NCBI GenBank assembly: GCA_002714745.1 | Contig: PAYF01000015.1 | Coordinates: forward strand, 1 to 14,177 | From: Methanobacteriota archaeon | GTDB taxonomy: Archaea > Thermoplasmatota > Poseidoniia > Poseidoniales > Thalassarchaeaceae | Reading direction: 5' to 3' | DNA: 14,177 nucleotides | Shown here: positions 1 through 7,605 of the stretch, piece after piece | Layout of the letters: each line of letters opens with the position of its first letter | How positions within the stretch are numbered: the stretch's first letter is position 1 | Notes under the pieces: generated by a model | The model's input: the letters and a program-made list of their open reading frames with translations, nothing else | What the model was told of the DNA's origin: nothing | Database searches by the model: none | Program-made: the position numbers and the translations under genes

Positions 1-417
1 ATCCGAGAGTTTGTTCGGCAGCGAGAATGGCGTACAAAGACCATCGAACTGAAGGGTGCTGAGAGGGTTGCTGCGCTTGAGCGCCACGAGATCGAGGGAG
101 GGCGACTTTTTCGCCTAGTTATTGCCGTAATCGTCCTGGCCTTCATGGCTCGTATCGCATCGACCTTTCTGGCTTCTGAAGATCTTGGAATCGAGACCTT
201 GAAACCCGGTCATTTCCATGGCTGGAGTGGTTTACTTGGACTTGGTTTGATGACATATTTGTGGAGTCTTGGGCGCAAGACCAGCGCGAAGAAGGTTGCT
301 GGCGAATCATTCGCACGCATGAAGGATTTGCACGGCAGGTTATCGGATGTGATGATGGGATTAATCATCATTCACGCTTTCCTAGGTTTCCTATATCTGC
401 TACAACTAATACTATGA
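1..417 (+). CDS. Small membrane protein with paired histidines, 5'-truncated
   Basis: The reading frame is open from the first base of the window, so the gene probably begins upstream; the ATG at 145 is internal to a continuous frame and lies inside the first hydrophobic segment. The visible 138 residues start with a charged, probably cytoplasmic stretch. Three hydrophobic segments follow, near residues 36-55, 74-90 and 112-138. Histidines fall at 71, 73, 111 and 125. His111 and His125 are 14 residues apart at the start and middle of the last helix, a spacing like that of haem ligands in cytochrome b helices, but this is only suggestive. I do not recognise the family. The next gene follows after 24 nt on the same strand, so the two may be co-transcribed. 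Confidence 0.7.
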   Translation: MREFVRQREWRTKTIELKGAERVAALERHEIEGGRLFRLVIAVIVLAFMARIASTFLASEDLGIETLKPGHFHGWSGLLGLGLMTYLWSLGRKTSAKKVAGESFARMKDLHGRLSDVMMGLIIIHAFLGFLYLLQLIL

Positions 418-441
418 GCCCATACCCCCATCTAGTAACTG

Positions 442-714
442 ATGGACATTACGTTGACCTTCGTTGGTCTTTTCCTTCTCGGTTGTGGTTTGGGTTCTCC
501 TGTAGTGATTTTTGCAAAGAATCGAGGTCCGATTCCATGGCTTCTGATGCCGATGATTGCTTTCTCACTTCCATTGTTCACGATTGGACCCCATCCAACG
601 ATACTCGGGCTATACCTTCCCTTTGCTGTCTATCTGCTCTACGTCGGGCAGATGGTAATACGTAATCCGAGTGCAATCAACGAGTTCTGGCGCGACTTCG
701 GAAACGAAGAGTGA
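442..714 (+). CDS. Small hypothetical membrane protein
   Basis: This 90-residue protein has three hydrophobic segments, near residues 3-25, 31-48 and 53-72, and a short polar C-terminus rich in acidic residues. The ATG at 442 is the first possible start, because a TAG and a TAA lie in the 12 bases before it. No ribosome binding site is visible. It follows the truncated membrane protein after 24 nt and converges on carB with a 20-nt gap. No family is recognised. Two Pro-rich loops and the lack of charged residues in the helices suggest a simple integral membrane protein. Function is unknown; it may belong with the upstream gene. Confidence 0.65.
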   Translation: MDITLTFVGLFLLGCGLGSPVVIFAKNRGPIPWLLMPMIAFSLPLFTIGPHPTILGLYLPFAVYLLYVGQMVIRNPSAINEFWRDFGNEE

Positions 715-719
715 GCTGA

Positions 720-740
720 AGGGTACCCTCTGATTCAGAG
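720..740. repeat. Two abutting short palindromes between convergent genes
   Basis: A perfect 10-bp palindrome, AGGGTACCCT at 720-729, overlaps by two bases a 13-bp inverted repeat with 6-bp arms and a one-base centre, CTCTGA-T-TCAGAG at 728-740. The second covers the carB stop codon at 735-737. They lie between the converging ends of the small membrane gene and carB. They could form small hairpins in transcripts of either strand, but no T-rich tract follows, so a terminator role is uncertain. Both are short enough to have arisen by chance. Confidence 0.35.
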
Positions 741-3700
741 TGAGCCTATCTCGAGAAGCCTGGGCTCTGGCATTCCATTCATTGCCTCTTGAATAGCCTC
801 AACTTCCATGTGGGCACCTGCCATGGTAGTCACGAATGGAATGTTGAGTTCGACTGCTAGCCTGCGCATCATATTACCATCGAGAACTGCCCCTCCAGTC
901 GAGCGTGGTGTGTTGATAATTAGGTGTATCTTGCCCTGACGCATCAGGTCTAATGCATCTGGACTGCGGCGCTCGGCGATCCTGTAACAGGTCTGCACAT
1001 CGAGCCCCCCTACATCCCTCAGGACATGTGATGTGCCACGGGTAGCATACAGTGTGAAGCCCATTTCTTGGAGTCTACGGGCCTCGTCAATTATGGCTAG
1101 CTTATCGCCATCCTTGACGGTGATGTAGACTCCTCCTTCGACGGGTACAGGTAGTTCTGTTGCTAGCCTGGCCTTCAGGTAGGCTGCAGATGCCCGAACA
1201 TGTGAGCCCATCACCTCTCCGGTCGATTTCATCTCGGGACCCGGCGCGGGATCTAGTCCTCTTAGCTTGATGAACGGGAATACGGGTGCCTTGACGCACA
1301 CTGCATCAGTCTGGGGCATTGGAACATCTAGGTCTGCTAACTTGTCACCTATTGCTAGTCTTGCTGCAATCCTCGCCAGCGGGACTCCGGTAGCCTTGGC
1401 CACGAATGGGAAGGTGCGAGAACCTCGAGGATTCACCTCAAGCACATACAGCACTTCGTCGCGGATTGCATATTGGATGTTGAAACAGCCCCTAATTCCC
1501 AGTTCAATACCGATACGCTTGGTCCAGTCCTCGACCTCTGCTAGTACATGCTCGGCGATATTCTGGGGCGGGATGAAACAGGTTGAGTCGCCAGAGTGGA
1601 TTCCTGCTTCCTCGAGGTGTTCCATTATAGCGCCGACTAGCACCTCGTCGCCGTCACAAACCGCATCTACATCTAGTTCGATTGCATTGCCCAGGTACTC
1701 GTCAATCAGGAGGGGTCGGTCAGGAGCAAGATATGCCTCATCCATGTAAGCATCGAGTTGCTTGTCAGTAGACAGGATCTCCATTCCGCGCCCCCCTAGC
1801 ACGTAGGATGGGCGGATCAAAACCGGGTATCCAATCTCATGTACAGCTCTCCTGACTTCTTCAGGTGTGGTGGCTGTCGAGCCGCGTGGCATTCTCAACC
1901 CGTTTCGTGCAGCGAAGGTTTCGAACCTCTCTCTGTCACTTGCCTCATCCACTGCATCGGGAGATGTCCCCTCCATCACGAGATGTAGGCCCATTGTGGA
2001 CAGGTGCGGCATGTTGCCTGCTAGAGGTAGTGCCAGATTGATGGCTGTCTGTCCGCCGAACTGTAGTAGGATTCCGTGGGCCCTCTCTCTGAGCAGAACC
2101 TCAGAGACAGACTCTAGTGTGAGCGGGTCGAAGTAGAGCCTGTCGCTGGTATCGAAGTCGGTGGAAACTGTCTCAGGATTGTTGTTGATGATAATAGCCT
2201 CGTGGCCTAGATCGCGAATTGCTCCTACTGCGTGTACACAGCCATAGTCGAACTCTATCCCCTGTCCTATCCTGATTGGCCCGGAGCCAATCACAACAAT
2301 TCTCTGCTTGAGGGACTCATCCAGCCCGGGAACGTAGTCCACTCCGACTGGCGCTGAACCACCCTCATAGGTGGCGTAGTAGTATGGAGTAACGGCAGCG
2401 AACTCAGCAGCGCATGAGTCGACCATGCGGAATACCGGGTGAATGCCCAGTTCGTGGCGTCTATGAGTTACTGCGGCCTCATTCGAGCCTTCAGGGAGCA
2501 GCTTGTATCCTGACTCAGGGAATCCCGCGAGTGCATCAGCAATGTGTAGGTCGGAGAAACCAGCTCCCTTCCAGAGTCTCATCTCTGAATCGGGAATCTC
2601 CGAGGGTGAAAGGCCAATCTCGCCGGCAGCCCTAATCTCGGTCTCAATTGCTGCCATGTTCTCGAAACGATGCAGGAACCATCTGGTCACACCTCCAGAC
2701 ATATCTCTGACATCTTCGATAGAGTATCCTCTGCGGAAGGCCTCGAAAAGTGCCGACATGCGCCTGTCGGAGGGTATTCTCAGCCAGTCTTCTAGAAGGG
2801 CTTCAGGTAGTGGCTCGAAGGCTCGTTCGTCCATCGACTCACCTCCAGAAGCGTCTGCCATTGTCAGAGGTCTCGGATGAGGCTGGCCATACTCTAGACT
2901 GGCCCATGCCTTGAGGAAGGCTTCCTCGAAACAACGGCCAATGGCCATCACTTCGCCTGTAGATTTCATCGAAGTCCCTATGGTTCGATCTGCTGTTCGG
3001 AACTTGTCGAAGGGCCAGCGAGGAATCTTGACCACACAGTAGTCTAAGGTCGGCTCAAAGGCTGCTGTGGTGCCCTCTCCTGTGATTGGGTTGGGAAGCT
3101 CATCGAGAGTGTATCCAACTGCGATTAGTGCGGCCATCCTTGCAATCGGGTAGCCGGTCGCCTTGGATGCGAGTGCAGATGAGCGTGATACTCGTGGATT
3201 GACCTCGATAACTCGGTATTCGCCAGTTGACTGTTCGACTGCGAACTGGACATTACACCCTCCCTTGATGTTGAGTCTCCTGATGAGTTTCAGAGCCGCG
3301 TCCCTAAGCATCTGGTGATCACGATCAGACAGCGTCTGCTGGGGTGCGACGACGACAGACTCTCCAGTATGGACTCCCATTGGGTCAAGATTTTCCATCG
3401 TGCACACGATGATAGAATTGTCAGCGCTGTCACGCATGACCTCATACTCATGCTCCTGCCAGCCAAGAATACTCTCTTCAATCAAAACCTGTCCTATTGC
3501 AGAATGTAGAATTCCTTGACTAGCTATCTCGACCAACTCACCTGTGTTATGAGCGGTGCCGCCTCCCAATCCGCCTAGGGTGAATGCCGGCCTGATGAGT
3601 AGGGGGAATCCTCCAAGTTTGTCTACTGAATCAAGGACTTGCTCTATAGAATCGCATGCAATTGCCTTGCATACAGGGAGGTCAATCTCCTCACAGACTT

Positions 3701-4100
3701 TCTTGAACAAGTCTCGGTCCTCTGCCTCGTCAATAGCTGCTAGATTACAGCCAATCAACTCAACTCCCAATTCATCGAGAGAGCCATCATGTGCCAGAGC
3801 TGCCGCGATGTTCAGGGCAGTCTGGCCGCCCATCCCAGCAAGAAGAGCATCGGGCTTCTCGACCTCCATGATGCGCTTTACGACCTCGGGGAGCAATGGC
3901 TCGATGTATATGCGGTCGGCCATCTCGGGGTCGTTCTGAATGGTTGCTGGATTTGAGTTGATGAGCACGACTTCGTAGCCATCGGCCCTCAGAGCCCTGC
4001 ATGCCTGAGAGCCGGAGAAGTCGAACTCTGCGGCTTGGCCGATTCTGATTGGTCCGCTGCCAAGAATCACGACCTTGTTGATGTCATCTCTCCTAGGCAT
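735..4100 (-). CDS. carB: Carbamoyl-phosphate synthase large subunit
   Basis: CarB makes carbamoyl phosphate from bicarbonate, ammonia channelled from CarA, and two ATP, for pyrimidine and arginine synthesis in the cytoplasm. The 1121-residue protein has the full duplicated architecture: first biotin-carboxylase-like/ATP-grasp half (GSGPIRIGQ at about 14-22, MGGQTALN at about 90-97, ENLDPMGVHTG near 236-246), oligomerisation region at about 405-600, second half (GSGPIRIGQ again at about 605-613, FGGQTAIN near 681-688, EVNPRGSRTFPF near 888-899), and a C-terminal MGS-like regulatory domain from about 985. It is about 50 residues longer than E. coli CarB, partly through extra sequence at about 405-440. 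The frame stays open up to 4190. I chose the ATG at 4100 because an excellent GGAGGTG lies 6 nt upstream and because the MPRRDDI N-terminus aligns with E. coli MPKRTDI. It overlaps the carA end by 8 nt. Confidence 0.97.
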   Translation of the reverse strand: MPRRDDINKVVILGSGPIRIGQAAEFDFSGSQACRALRADGYEVVLINSNPATIQNDPEMADRIYIEPLLPEVVKRIMEVEKPDALLAGMGGQTALNIAAALAHDGSLDELGVELIGCNLAAIDEAEDRDLFKKVCEEIDLPVCKAIACDSIEQVLDSVDKLGGFPLLIRPAFTLGGLGGGTAHNTGELVEIASQGILHSAIGQVLIEESILGWQEHEYEVMRDSADNSIIVCTMENLDPMGVHTGESVVVAPQQTLSDRDHQMLRDAALKLIRRLNIKGGCNVQFAVEQSTGEYRVIEVNPRVSRSSALASKATGYPIARMAALIAVGYTLDELPNPITGEGTTAAFEPTLDYCVVKIPRWPFDKFRTADRTIGTSMKSTGEVMAIGRCFEEAFLKAWASLEYGQPHPRPLTMADASGGESMDERAFEPLPEALLEDWLRIPSDRRMSALFEAFRRGYSIEDVRDMSGGVTRWFLHRFENMAAIETEIRAAGEIGLSPSEIPDSEMRLWKGAGFSDLHIADALAGFPESGYKLLPEGSNEAAVTHRRHELGIHPVFRMVDSCAAEFAAVTPYYYATYEGGSAPVGVDYVPGLDESLKQRIVVIGSGPIRIGQGIEFDYGCVHAVGAIRDLGHEAIIINNNPETVSTDFDTSDRLYFDPLTLESVSEVLLRERAHGILLQFGGQTAINLALPLAGNMPHLSTMGLHLVMEGTSPDAVDEASDRERFETFAARNGLRMPRGSTATTPEEVRRAVHEIGYPVLIRPSYVLGGRGMEILSTDKQLDAYMDEAYLAPDRPLLIDEYLGNAIELDVDAVCDGDEVLVGAIMEHLEEAGIHSGDSTCFIPPQNIAEHVLAEVEDWTKRIGIELGIRGCFNIQYAIRDEVLYVLEVNPRGSRTFPFVAKATGVPLARIAARLAIGDKLADLDVPMPQTDAVCVKAPVFPFIKLRGLDPAPGPEMKSTGEVMGSHVRASAAYLKARLATELPVPVEGGVYITVKDGDKLAIIDEARRLQEMGFTLYATRGTSHVLRDVGGLDVQTCYRIAERRSPDALDLMRQGKIHLIINTPRSTGGAVLDGNMMRRLAVELNIPFVTTMAGAHMEVEAIQEAMNGMPEPRLLEIGSL

Positions 4101-5463
4101 AGCCATCACCTCCCCTTGCAACTGCCTTCGGGCCGTCAGTAAGATACTCGGCCACCATTTGCGAGAAGCGGTCGAACAGCGGTGATGCATCGTGAGGGCC
4201 AGGGCAGGCCTCAGGGTGGAATTGAATTGTGAAAGCGGGCTTTCCTATTAGGTCCAAACCCTCAACTGTGCGATCATTGGCGTTGATGTGTCGCACCGTG
4301 AAGTCTGCTTCCAGCGTATTTTCGCCAGCATCTGAACACGCTCCAGTGGGGTGAGGTGCTAGCATTCCCTTGTCGGGGTCCTCGACTGCGAAGCCATGGT
4401 TCTGACTGGTGATGTGTACTCTGCCTGTCTCCAAATCAACCACAGGTTGGTTGGCCCCTCTGTGTCCATATCTCAGTTTGTAAGTGCGCAATCCTGCTGC
4501 CAATCCCATCAATTGATGGCCTAGACAAATTCCCATCACAGGCATATCTGCACGTACTGCTGCAGCAAGTGATTCGCGGGCCGCGGTAGCATCTCCGGGA
4601 TGAGCAGGATCTCCCGGTCCGTTGGAAGCAAACAGGGCATCCGGATCCCAGTCTGAGATAATCTGATCAAAGGGCAAAGAGGCAGGGCACCAAACGACCT
4701 CAAAGCGCCGGCATAACTCTCGCAGGATGTTGTACTTGATGCCACAGTCCAAAGCTGCTAGCCTTGGCAGAAGATTACCATCGTCATCAGTTGCTCCCGG
4801 ATTGAGTAAAACAGCATCATCGCGGGAGACAAAAGAGACTAGATCGTCCACATCGGGAGGAGTCATCTCAGAGAGAATCTTGCGCATCTCATCAGCTCTC
4901 TCTTCAGGGCCGAACACGCATAGAACGGTTCCGTGCTCCCTGACTCTGCGAGTCAGTGCTCTGGTGTCTACTCCCTCGATTCCAGGCACACCATGTGCTG
5001 CGAGGAAGTCGTGGACGCTACCAACTGAATCACGGTGGTCTGGATTTCTCATCAACTGCCTACAAACCACTCCCCGAGGGTGGACGCCTGCTGACTCTGA
5101 GATTCCGGGAAGGATGCCATAGTTTCCGAGCAGTGGCCATGTGAAAGTGAGCACCTGTCCGGCGAAAGACGGGTCTGTGAGGCTCTCTTGGTAGCCACAC
5201 ATTCCTGTAGTGAAGACCAATTCTCCCTGGGCTATTCTCTCGGATCCAAACAGACTTCCACGGTAGCTTGTGCCGTCTGCCAATAGGAGCAAACCTGGTG
5301 AACCACTAGGGTGCTGGCGCTCTGAAATTTCGAGCAGGCTGTCTGCTGCGTCGGTGAAAGAAGGGGGGTTAGAGACTCCCGGAACGCCAGCGCCGGGGAT
5401 GAAGCCCCGTGGCGGAGTCGTCCCCGACATCAGCAATCGTGTTTGAGTGCCCCTCTTAATCAT
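4093..5463 (-). CDS. carA: Carbamoyl-phosphate synthase small (glutaminase) subunit
   Basis: CarA hydrolyses glutamine and passes ammonia to CarB. The N-terminal CPSase small-chain domain begins near residue 57 (GLLLLADGTSYRG) and includes GYQESLTDPS near 90-99 and DTRALTR near 166-172. The class I glutamine amidotransferase domain follows (about 235-440), with nucleophile Cys313 in GICLGHQ and His416/Glu418 in FHPEACPGPHD, so the triad is intact. At 456 residues it carries about 55 more N-terminal residues than E. coli CarA; this Pro/Gly/Ser-rich stretch has no recognisable motif. A second ATG at 5430 would shorten it by 11 residues. Neither start has a ribosome binding site, so a leaderless start is possible. 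The gene follows trm56 after 39 nt and overlaps carB by 8 nt. Confidence 0.96.
   Translation of the reverse strand: MIKRGTQTRLLMSGTTPPRGFIPGAGVPGVSNPPSFTDAADSLLEISERQHPSGSPGLLLLADGTSYRGSLFGSERIAQGELVFTTGMCGYQESLTDPSFAGQVLTFTWPLLGNYGILPGISESAGVHPRGVVCRQLMRNPDHRDSVGSVHDFLAAHGVPGIEGVDTRALTRRVREHGTVLCVFGPEERADEMRKILSEMTPPDVDDLVSFVSRDDAVLLNPGATDDDGNLLPRLAALDCGIKYNILRELCRRFEVVWCPASLPFDQIISDWDPDALFASNGPGDPAHPGDATAARESLAAAVRADMPVMGICLGHQLMGLAAGLRTYKLRYGHRGANQPVVDLETGRVHITSQNHGFAVEDPDKGMLAPHPTGACSDAGENTLEADFTVRHINANDRTVEGLDLIGKPAFTIQFHPEACPGPHDASPLFDRFSQMVAEYLTDGPKAVARGGDGYA
4107..4113 (-). promoter_or_regulatory. Ribosome binding site deciding the carB start
   Basis: On the minus strand GGAGGTG lies inside the end of carA. 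It is 6 nt from the ATG at 4100 but directly abuts the ATG at 4106, so it favours the ATG at 4100. The GGAGG core is 8 nt from 4100. This points to re-initiation or coupling of carB translation to carA. Confidence 0.7.
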
Positions 5464-5480
5464 TGAGAATGGTAATCCGG

Positions 5481-5489
5481 AATATGTGT
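5481..5489 (-). promoter_or_regulatory. Possible TATA element for carA
   Basis: In the 39-nt gap between trm56 and carA the minus strand reads ACACATATT, about 21 nt before the first carA ATG, which has no ribosome binding site. This would suit a leaderless carAB transcript inside the longer operon. The match is weak and the spacing slightly short. Confidence 0.25.
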
Positions 5490-5502
5490 CATGATTGTCT
5501 CA

Positions 5503-6051
5503 TTATTCTTCCAGATTTACTACGCTCTTACCACGCTCGCTCGGGACCACCTCTATCTCTCCTCCAACGAACTTAGAAGACTCGTCAATTGGCCCCAACC
5601 AAGATTCCAAGAACACCCCTAGAGCTGCTACTTCGGAGTGTGGTTGATTACCAATTGAGACGTTGTGATTGGCAATTGAGAACACTTCTGCAGGGACTTT
5701 GGTGCCACCTACAACGATTACTGTCGGCTTGTCTTTTGGGATCTGCCCGGTCACCTCCCTCCACGACTCTCCGTACATGGTCAAATGAATCACAGTTCCA
5801 GAATCAGCGAATCGCCTCAGCCAACTCATTGGCTTGGGCTCGAATCGACAATCGAGACTACCTCCGAATCTATGCGATACAGAGTTCCATGTCTCTAATG
5901 CCGAATCGTCCTCCTCACCAGCGAGGATAACTTCGTCTGCACCAAATGCGCGAGCGGTCAGGCCCAAGTGAGAAGTGATTCTCTTGTCACGCTCTCGGCG
6001 ATGCCCAAGTCTGAGAACTGAGACTCTGAAATCCCCGGCCATTGCCCTCAT
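5503..6051 (-). CDS. trm56: tRNA (cytidine-56-2'-O)-methyltransferase aTrm56
   Basis: Archaeal Trm56 is a SPOUT-class (knotted) methyltransferase that uses S-adenosylmethionine to methylate the 2'-hydroxyl of C56 in the tRNA T-loop. The 182-residue sequence shows the family signatures: LRLGHRRERDKRITSHLGLTARAFGAD at about 13-39 in two adjacent blocks, HLTMYGE near 89-95, VVGGTKVPAEV near 113-123, and IGNQPHSEVAALGVFLE near 133-149, which forms the knot and cofactor site. Length matches the family. The ATG at 6051 forms an ATGA overlap with the stop of the upstream gene, implying translational coupling; an ATG at 6042 is an alternative. The family is essentially archaeal, which supports the assignment of the window. 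Its pairing with carAB has no obvious biochemical reason. Confidence 0.95.
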   Translation of the reverse strand: MRAMAGDFRVSVLRLGHRRERDKRITSHLGLTARAFGADEVILAGEEDDSALETWNSVSHRFGGSLDCRFEPKPMSWLRRFADSGTVIHLTMYGESWREVTGQIPKDKPTVIVVGGTKVPAEVFSIANHNVSIGNQPHSEVAALGVFLESWLGPIDESSKFVGGEIEVVPSERGKSVVNLEE

Positions 6052-6713
6052 ACGAGAGGCGGGGCTTCATCAGCCTGACTCTCGAGGGACCCCTCTTGAC
6101 TGGGAGTTACGTCTATGTCCATGCTCATCATGGAGCCTCGGACCCATTCAAGTAGAATAGAATCTACCTGCATCTTTGTGGCCATATGAATCAGGACAGC
6201 TAGGATTGCCAGTCTGCCCGAGGCAAACATGGCATCGTCAGTATCCAGATCACCCATCAACAATGCTCTGCCGAGAGGTTCGAGGATGAAGAATGCGGCC
6301 AGTACGGCTAGGACTCCGCCAGCGTTTGAAGGCAGGGACTGTCCCTTCTCTCTACCCATGGTGAGTAAAATTGTAGCTATCAGAGCTAGGGCGGGTACGA
6401 TTATGCTCAGCCGATAGAAGGTGAAATCTCCAATCATCGAGTCGGGGAGGTTTGAGTCTCCGAGTGTTTCTCCTCCATTGTGAATGGCCAACCACCAAAA
6501 TAGAATCGATGCTATTCCGAGAGCTCCTGAGGTACGACCTCTCTCTGAAATCATGTCTCTGATTTGATGGCGATCTTCGGGCTTGAGTCTCTGTACTATT
6601 GACTCCATCATCTCCATGTTGTAAGCCGAAGTAGCGCCATCTACCTCGTTTACGGCCGCTGCGTTATCTACAGCCTGAATGACCTCATCTTGAGAGTCAT
6701 CTCCCAGTACCAT
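6048..6713 (-). CDS. Four-helix membrane protein of unknown function
   Basis: The 221-residue protein has a polar, acidic N-terminus (1-60) that includes a predicted helical stretch ending in RLKPEDRHQIRDMISERGR. Four hydrophobic segments follow, near 62-78, 101-119, 131-153 and 163-181, then an acidic C-terminal tail. I do not recognise the family and see no catalytic motif. It is the first gene of the minus-strand operon and overlaps trm56 by 4 nt (ATGA), so it is probably always co-expressed with trm56 and perhaps carAB. No ribosome binding site precedes the ATG at 6713, but a TATA-like element lies 28 nt upstream, consistent with a leaderless transcript. Confidence 0.75.
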   Translation of the reverse strand: MVLGDDSQDEVIQAVDNAAAVNEVDGATSAYNMEMMESIVQRLKPEDRHQIRDMISERGRTSGALGIASILFWWLAIHNGGETLGDSNLPDSMIGDFTFYRLSIIVPALALIATILLTMGREKGQSLPSNAGGVLAVLAAFFILEPLGRALLMGDLDTDDAMFASGRLAILAVLIHMATKMQVDSILLEWVRGSMMSMDIDVTPSQEGSLESQADEAPPLV

Positions 6714-6734
6714 CGAGGGATAGCCTCTCCGTCA

Positions 6735-6748
6735 CATCATAAAGCATG
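6735..6748. promoter_or_regulatory. Shared AT-rich promoter element between divergent operons
   Basis: The 55-nt gap between the two divergent start codons (6714-6768) contains one AT-rich patch, CATCATAAAGCATG. On the minus strand it reads CTTTATGATG, a reasonable TATA-like element. Its centre near 6741 is 28 nt from the start of each gene (6713 and 6769), about the distance expected for leaderless transcription in either direction. Basis: the sequence and spacing are seen; the promoter function is inferred. Confidence 0.5.
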
Positions 6749-6768
6749 CGTCGGATGGGGTGACTGAT

Positions 6769-7602
6769 ATGGCCGACTGGCGACCTATGTTGATTCGCCG
6801 AAATGATGGATTTCCGCGGATTATGGGGGTTCTGAACCTCACTCCAGACTCCTTCCACAAAGCCTCTAGGCTTGATTCCACAGAATCTGCGGTTTCAAGA
6901 GCCATTGAGATGGTCGGGCAAGGAGCTGATTGGATAGATATCGGAGGAGAGTCGACCCGTCCCGGAGCTGCTGCAGTGACTGTCGAAGAGGAAGTTGCTA
7001 GAGTCGTTCCTGTAGTGAGGGCTGTTCGCAAGTCTCTTCCTAGCACTTGCATTTCAATTGACACTCGCAGAGCCACTGTCGCTAGTGAGGCTTTAGATGC
7101 CGGTGCTGACATGGTGAACGATGTCTCTGCTCTTTCCGACACTGAGATGGCCGGCCTAGTTGCTCAGAGGGGTTGTCCCATCTGTGTGATGCACATGCAA
7201 GGCACCCCAGAGAATATGCAGAATGATCCGAGTTACGAAGATGTGGTTGGTGATGTAAGAAGATCTCTAGGCGAGGCAGTCTCGGCTCTCGAAGAGTTGG
7301 GAATCGATCCGAGTGTGATTATCGCAGACCCTGGAATAGGATTCGGTAAGACCCTTGAGCACAATCTGTCTCTACTATCTTCAGGAAGAGAAGTAGTTCC
7401 CGATGAAAAGATGCCTCTGATGTGGGGAGTTAGTCGGAAGTCAATGTTCTCTAATCTGCTCGGTCGTGAATCGACAGACCACAGACTTGCAGGCACCCTT
7501 GGAGTAGCGGCCAGAGCGAAAGACAAGGGAGTTGATATCATCAGAGTGCATGATGTCGAAGAGCATGCAGACATGTTCGCTGCAATGGGTGCTTTGAGGT
7601 GA
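6769..7602 (+). CDS. folP: Dihydropteroate synthase
   Basis: DHPS condenses a hydroxymethyl-dihydropterin pyrophosphate with p-aminobenzoate in folate synthesis. The 277-residue TIM-barrel protein has every family motif: GVLNLTPDSF (20-29), GGESTRPGA (59-67), SIDT (96-99), NDVS (117-120), MHMQGTP (141-147), DPGIGFGKT (187-195), SRK (222-224) and RVHDV (259-263). A GTG at 6760 is in frame, but I prefer the ATG at 6769: GGGGTGA lies 5 nt before it and the element at 6741 is 28 nt away. The next gene starts 3 nt after the stop. Bacterial-type DHPS is patchy among archaea, so acquisition from bacteria in the lineage is plausible, but composition here gives no sign of a recent transfer. Confidence 0.95.
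   Translation: MADWRPMLIRRNDGFPRIMGVLNLTPDSFHKASRLDSTESAVSRAIEMVGQGADWIDIGGESTRPGAAAVTVEEEVARVVPVVRAVRKSLPSTCISIDTRRATVASEALDAGADMVNDVSALSDTEMAGLVAQRGCPICVMHMQGTPENMQNDPSYEDVVGDVRRSLGEAVSALEELGIDPSVIIADPGIGFGKTLEHNLSLLSSGREVVPDEKMPLMWGVSRKSMFSNLLGRESTDHRLAGTLGVAARAKDKGVDIIRVHDVEEHADMFAAMGALR
7596..7602 (+). promoter_or_regulatory. Ribosome binding site overlapping the folP stop codon
   Basis: GAGGTGA ends on the folP TGA (7600-7602) and sits 3 nt before the ATG at 7606. A terminating ribosome is therefore placed on the next gene's binding site, which suggests coupled translation. The same layout recurs at 10239-10253. Confidence 0.65.
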
Positions 7603-7605
7603 AAC

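Noticed and set aside
101..115. Small inverted repeat GGCGA-CTTTT-TCGCC
   Set aside because: It has a 5-bp stem only, lies inside a continuous coding frame, and is far from any start or stop.
3556..3939. 127-codon plus-strand frame opposite carB
   Set aside because: Ser/Arg/Pro-rich antisense shadow of the first CarB ATP-grasp half.
4101..4190. Extended carB N-terminus from the ATG at 4190
   Set aside because: The extra 30 residues overlap carA, have no ribosome binding site, and lie before the point where homology to known CarB begins; GGAGGTG points to 4100.
6732..7142. 136-codon minus-strand frame opposite folP
   Set aside because: It lies opposite clearly coding folP sequence and gives a Ser/Thr/Arg-rich protein typical of an antisense shadow.
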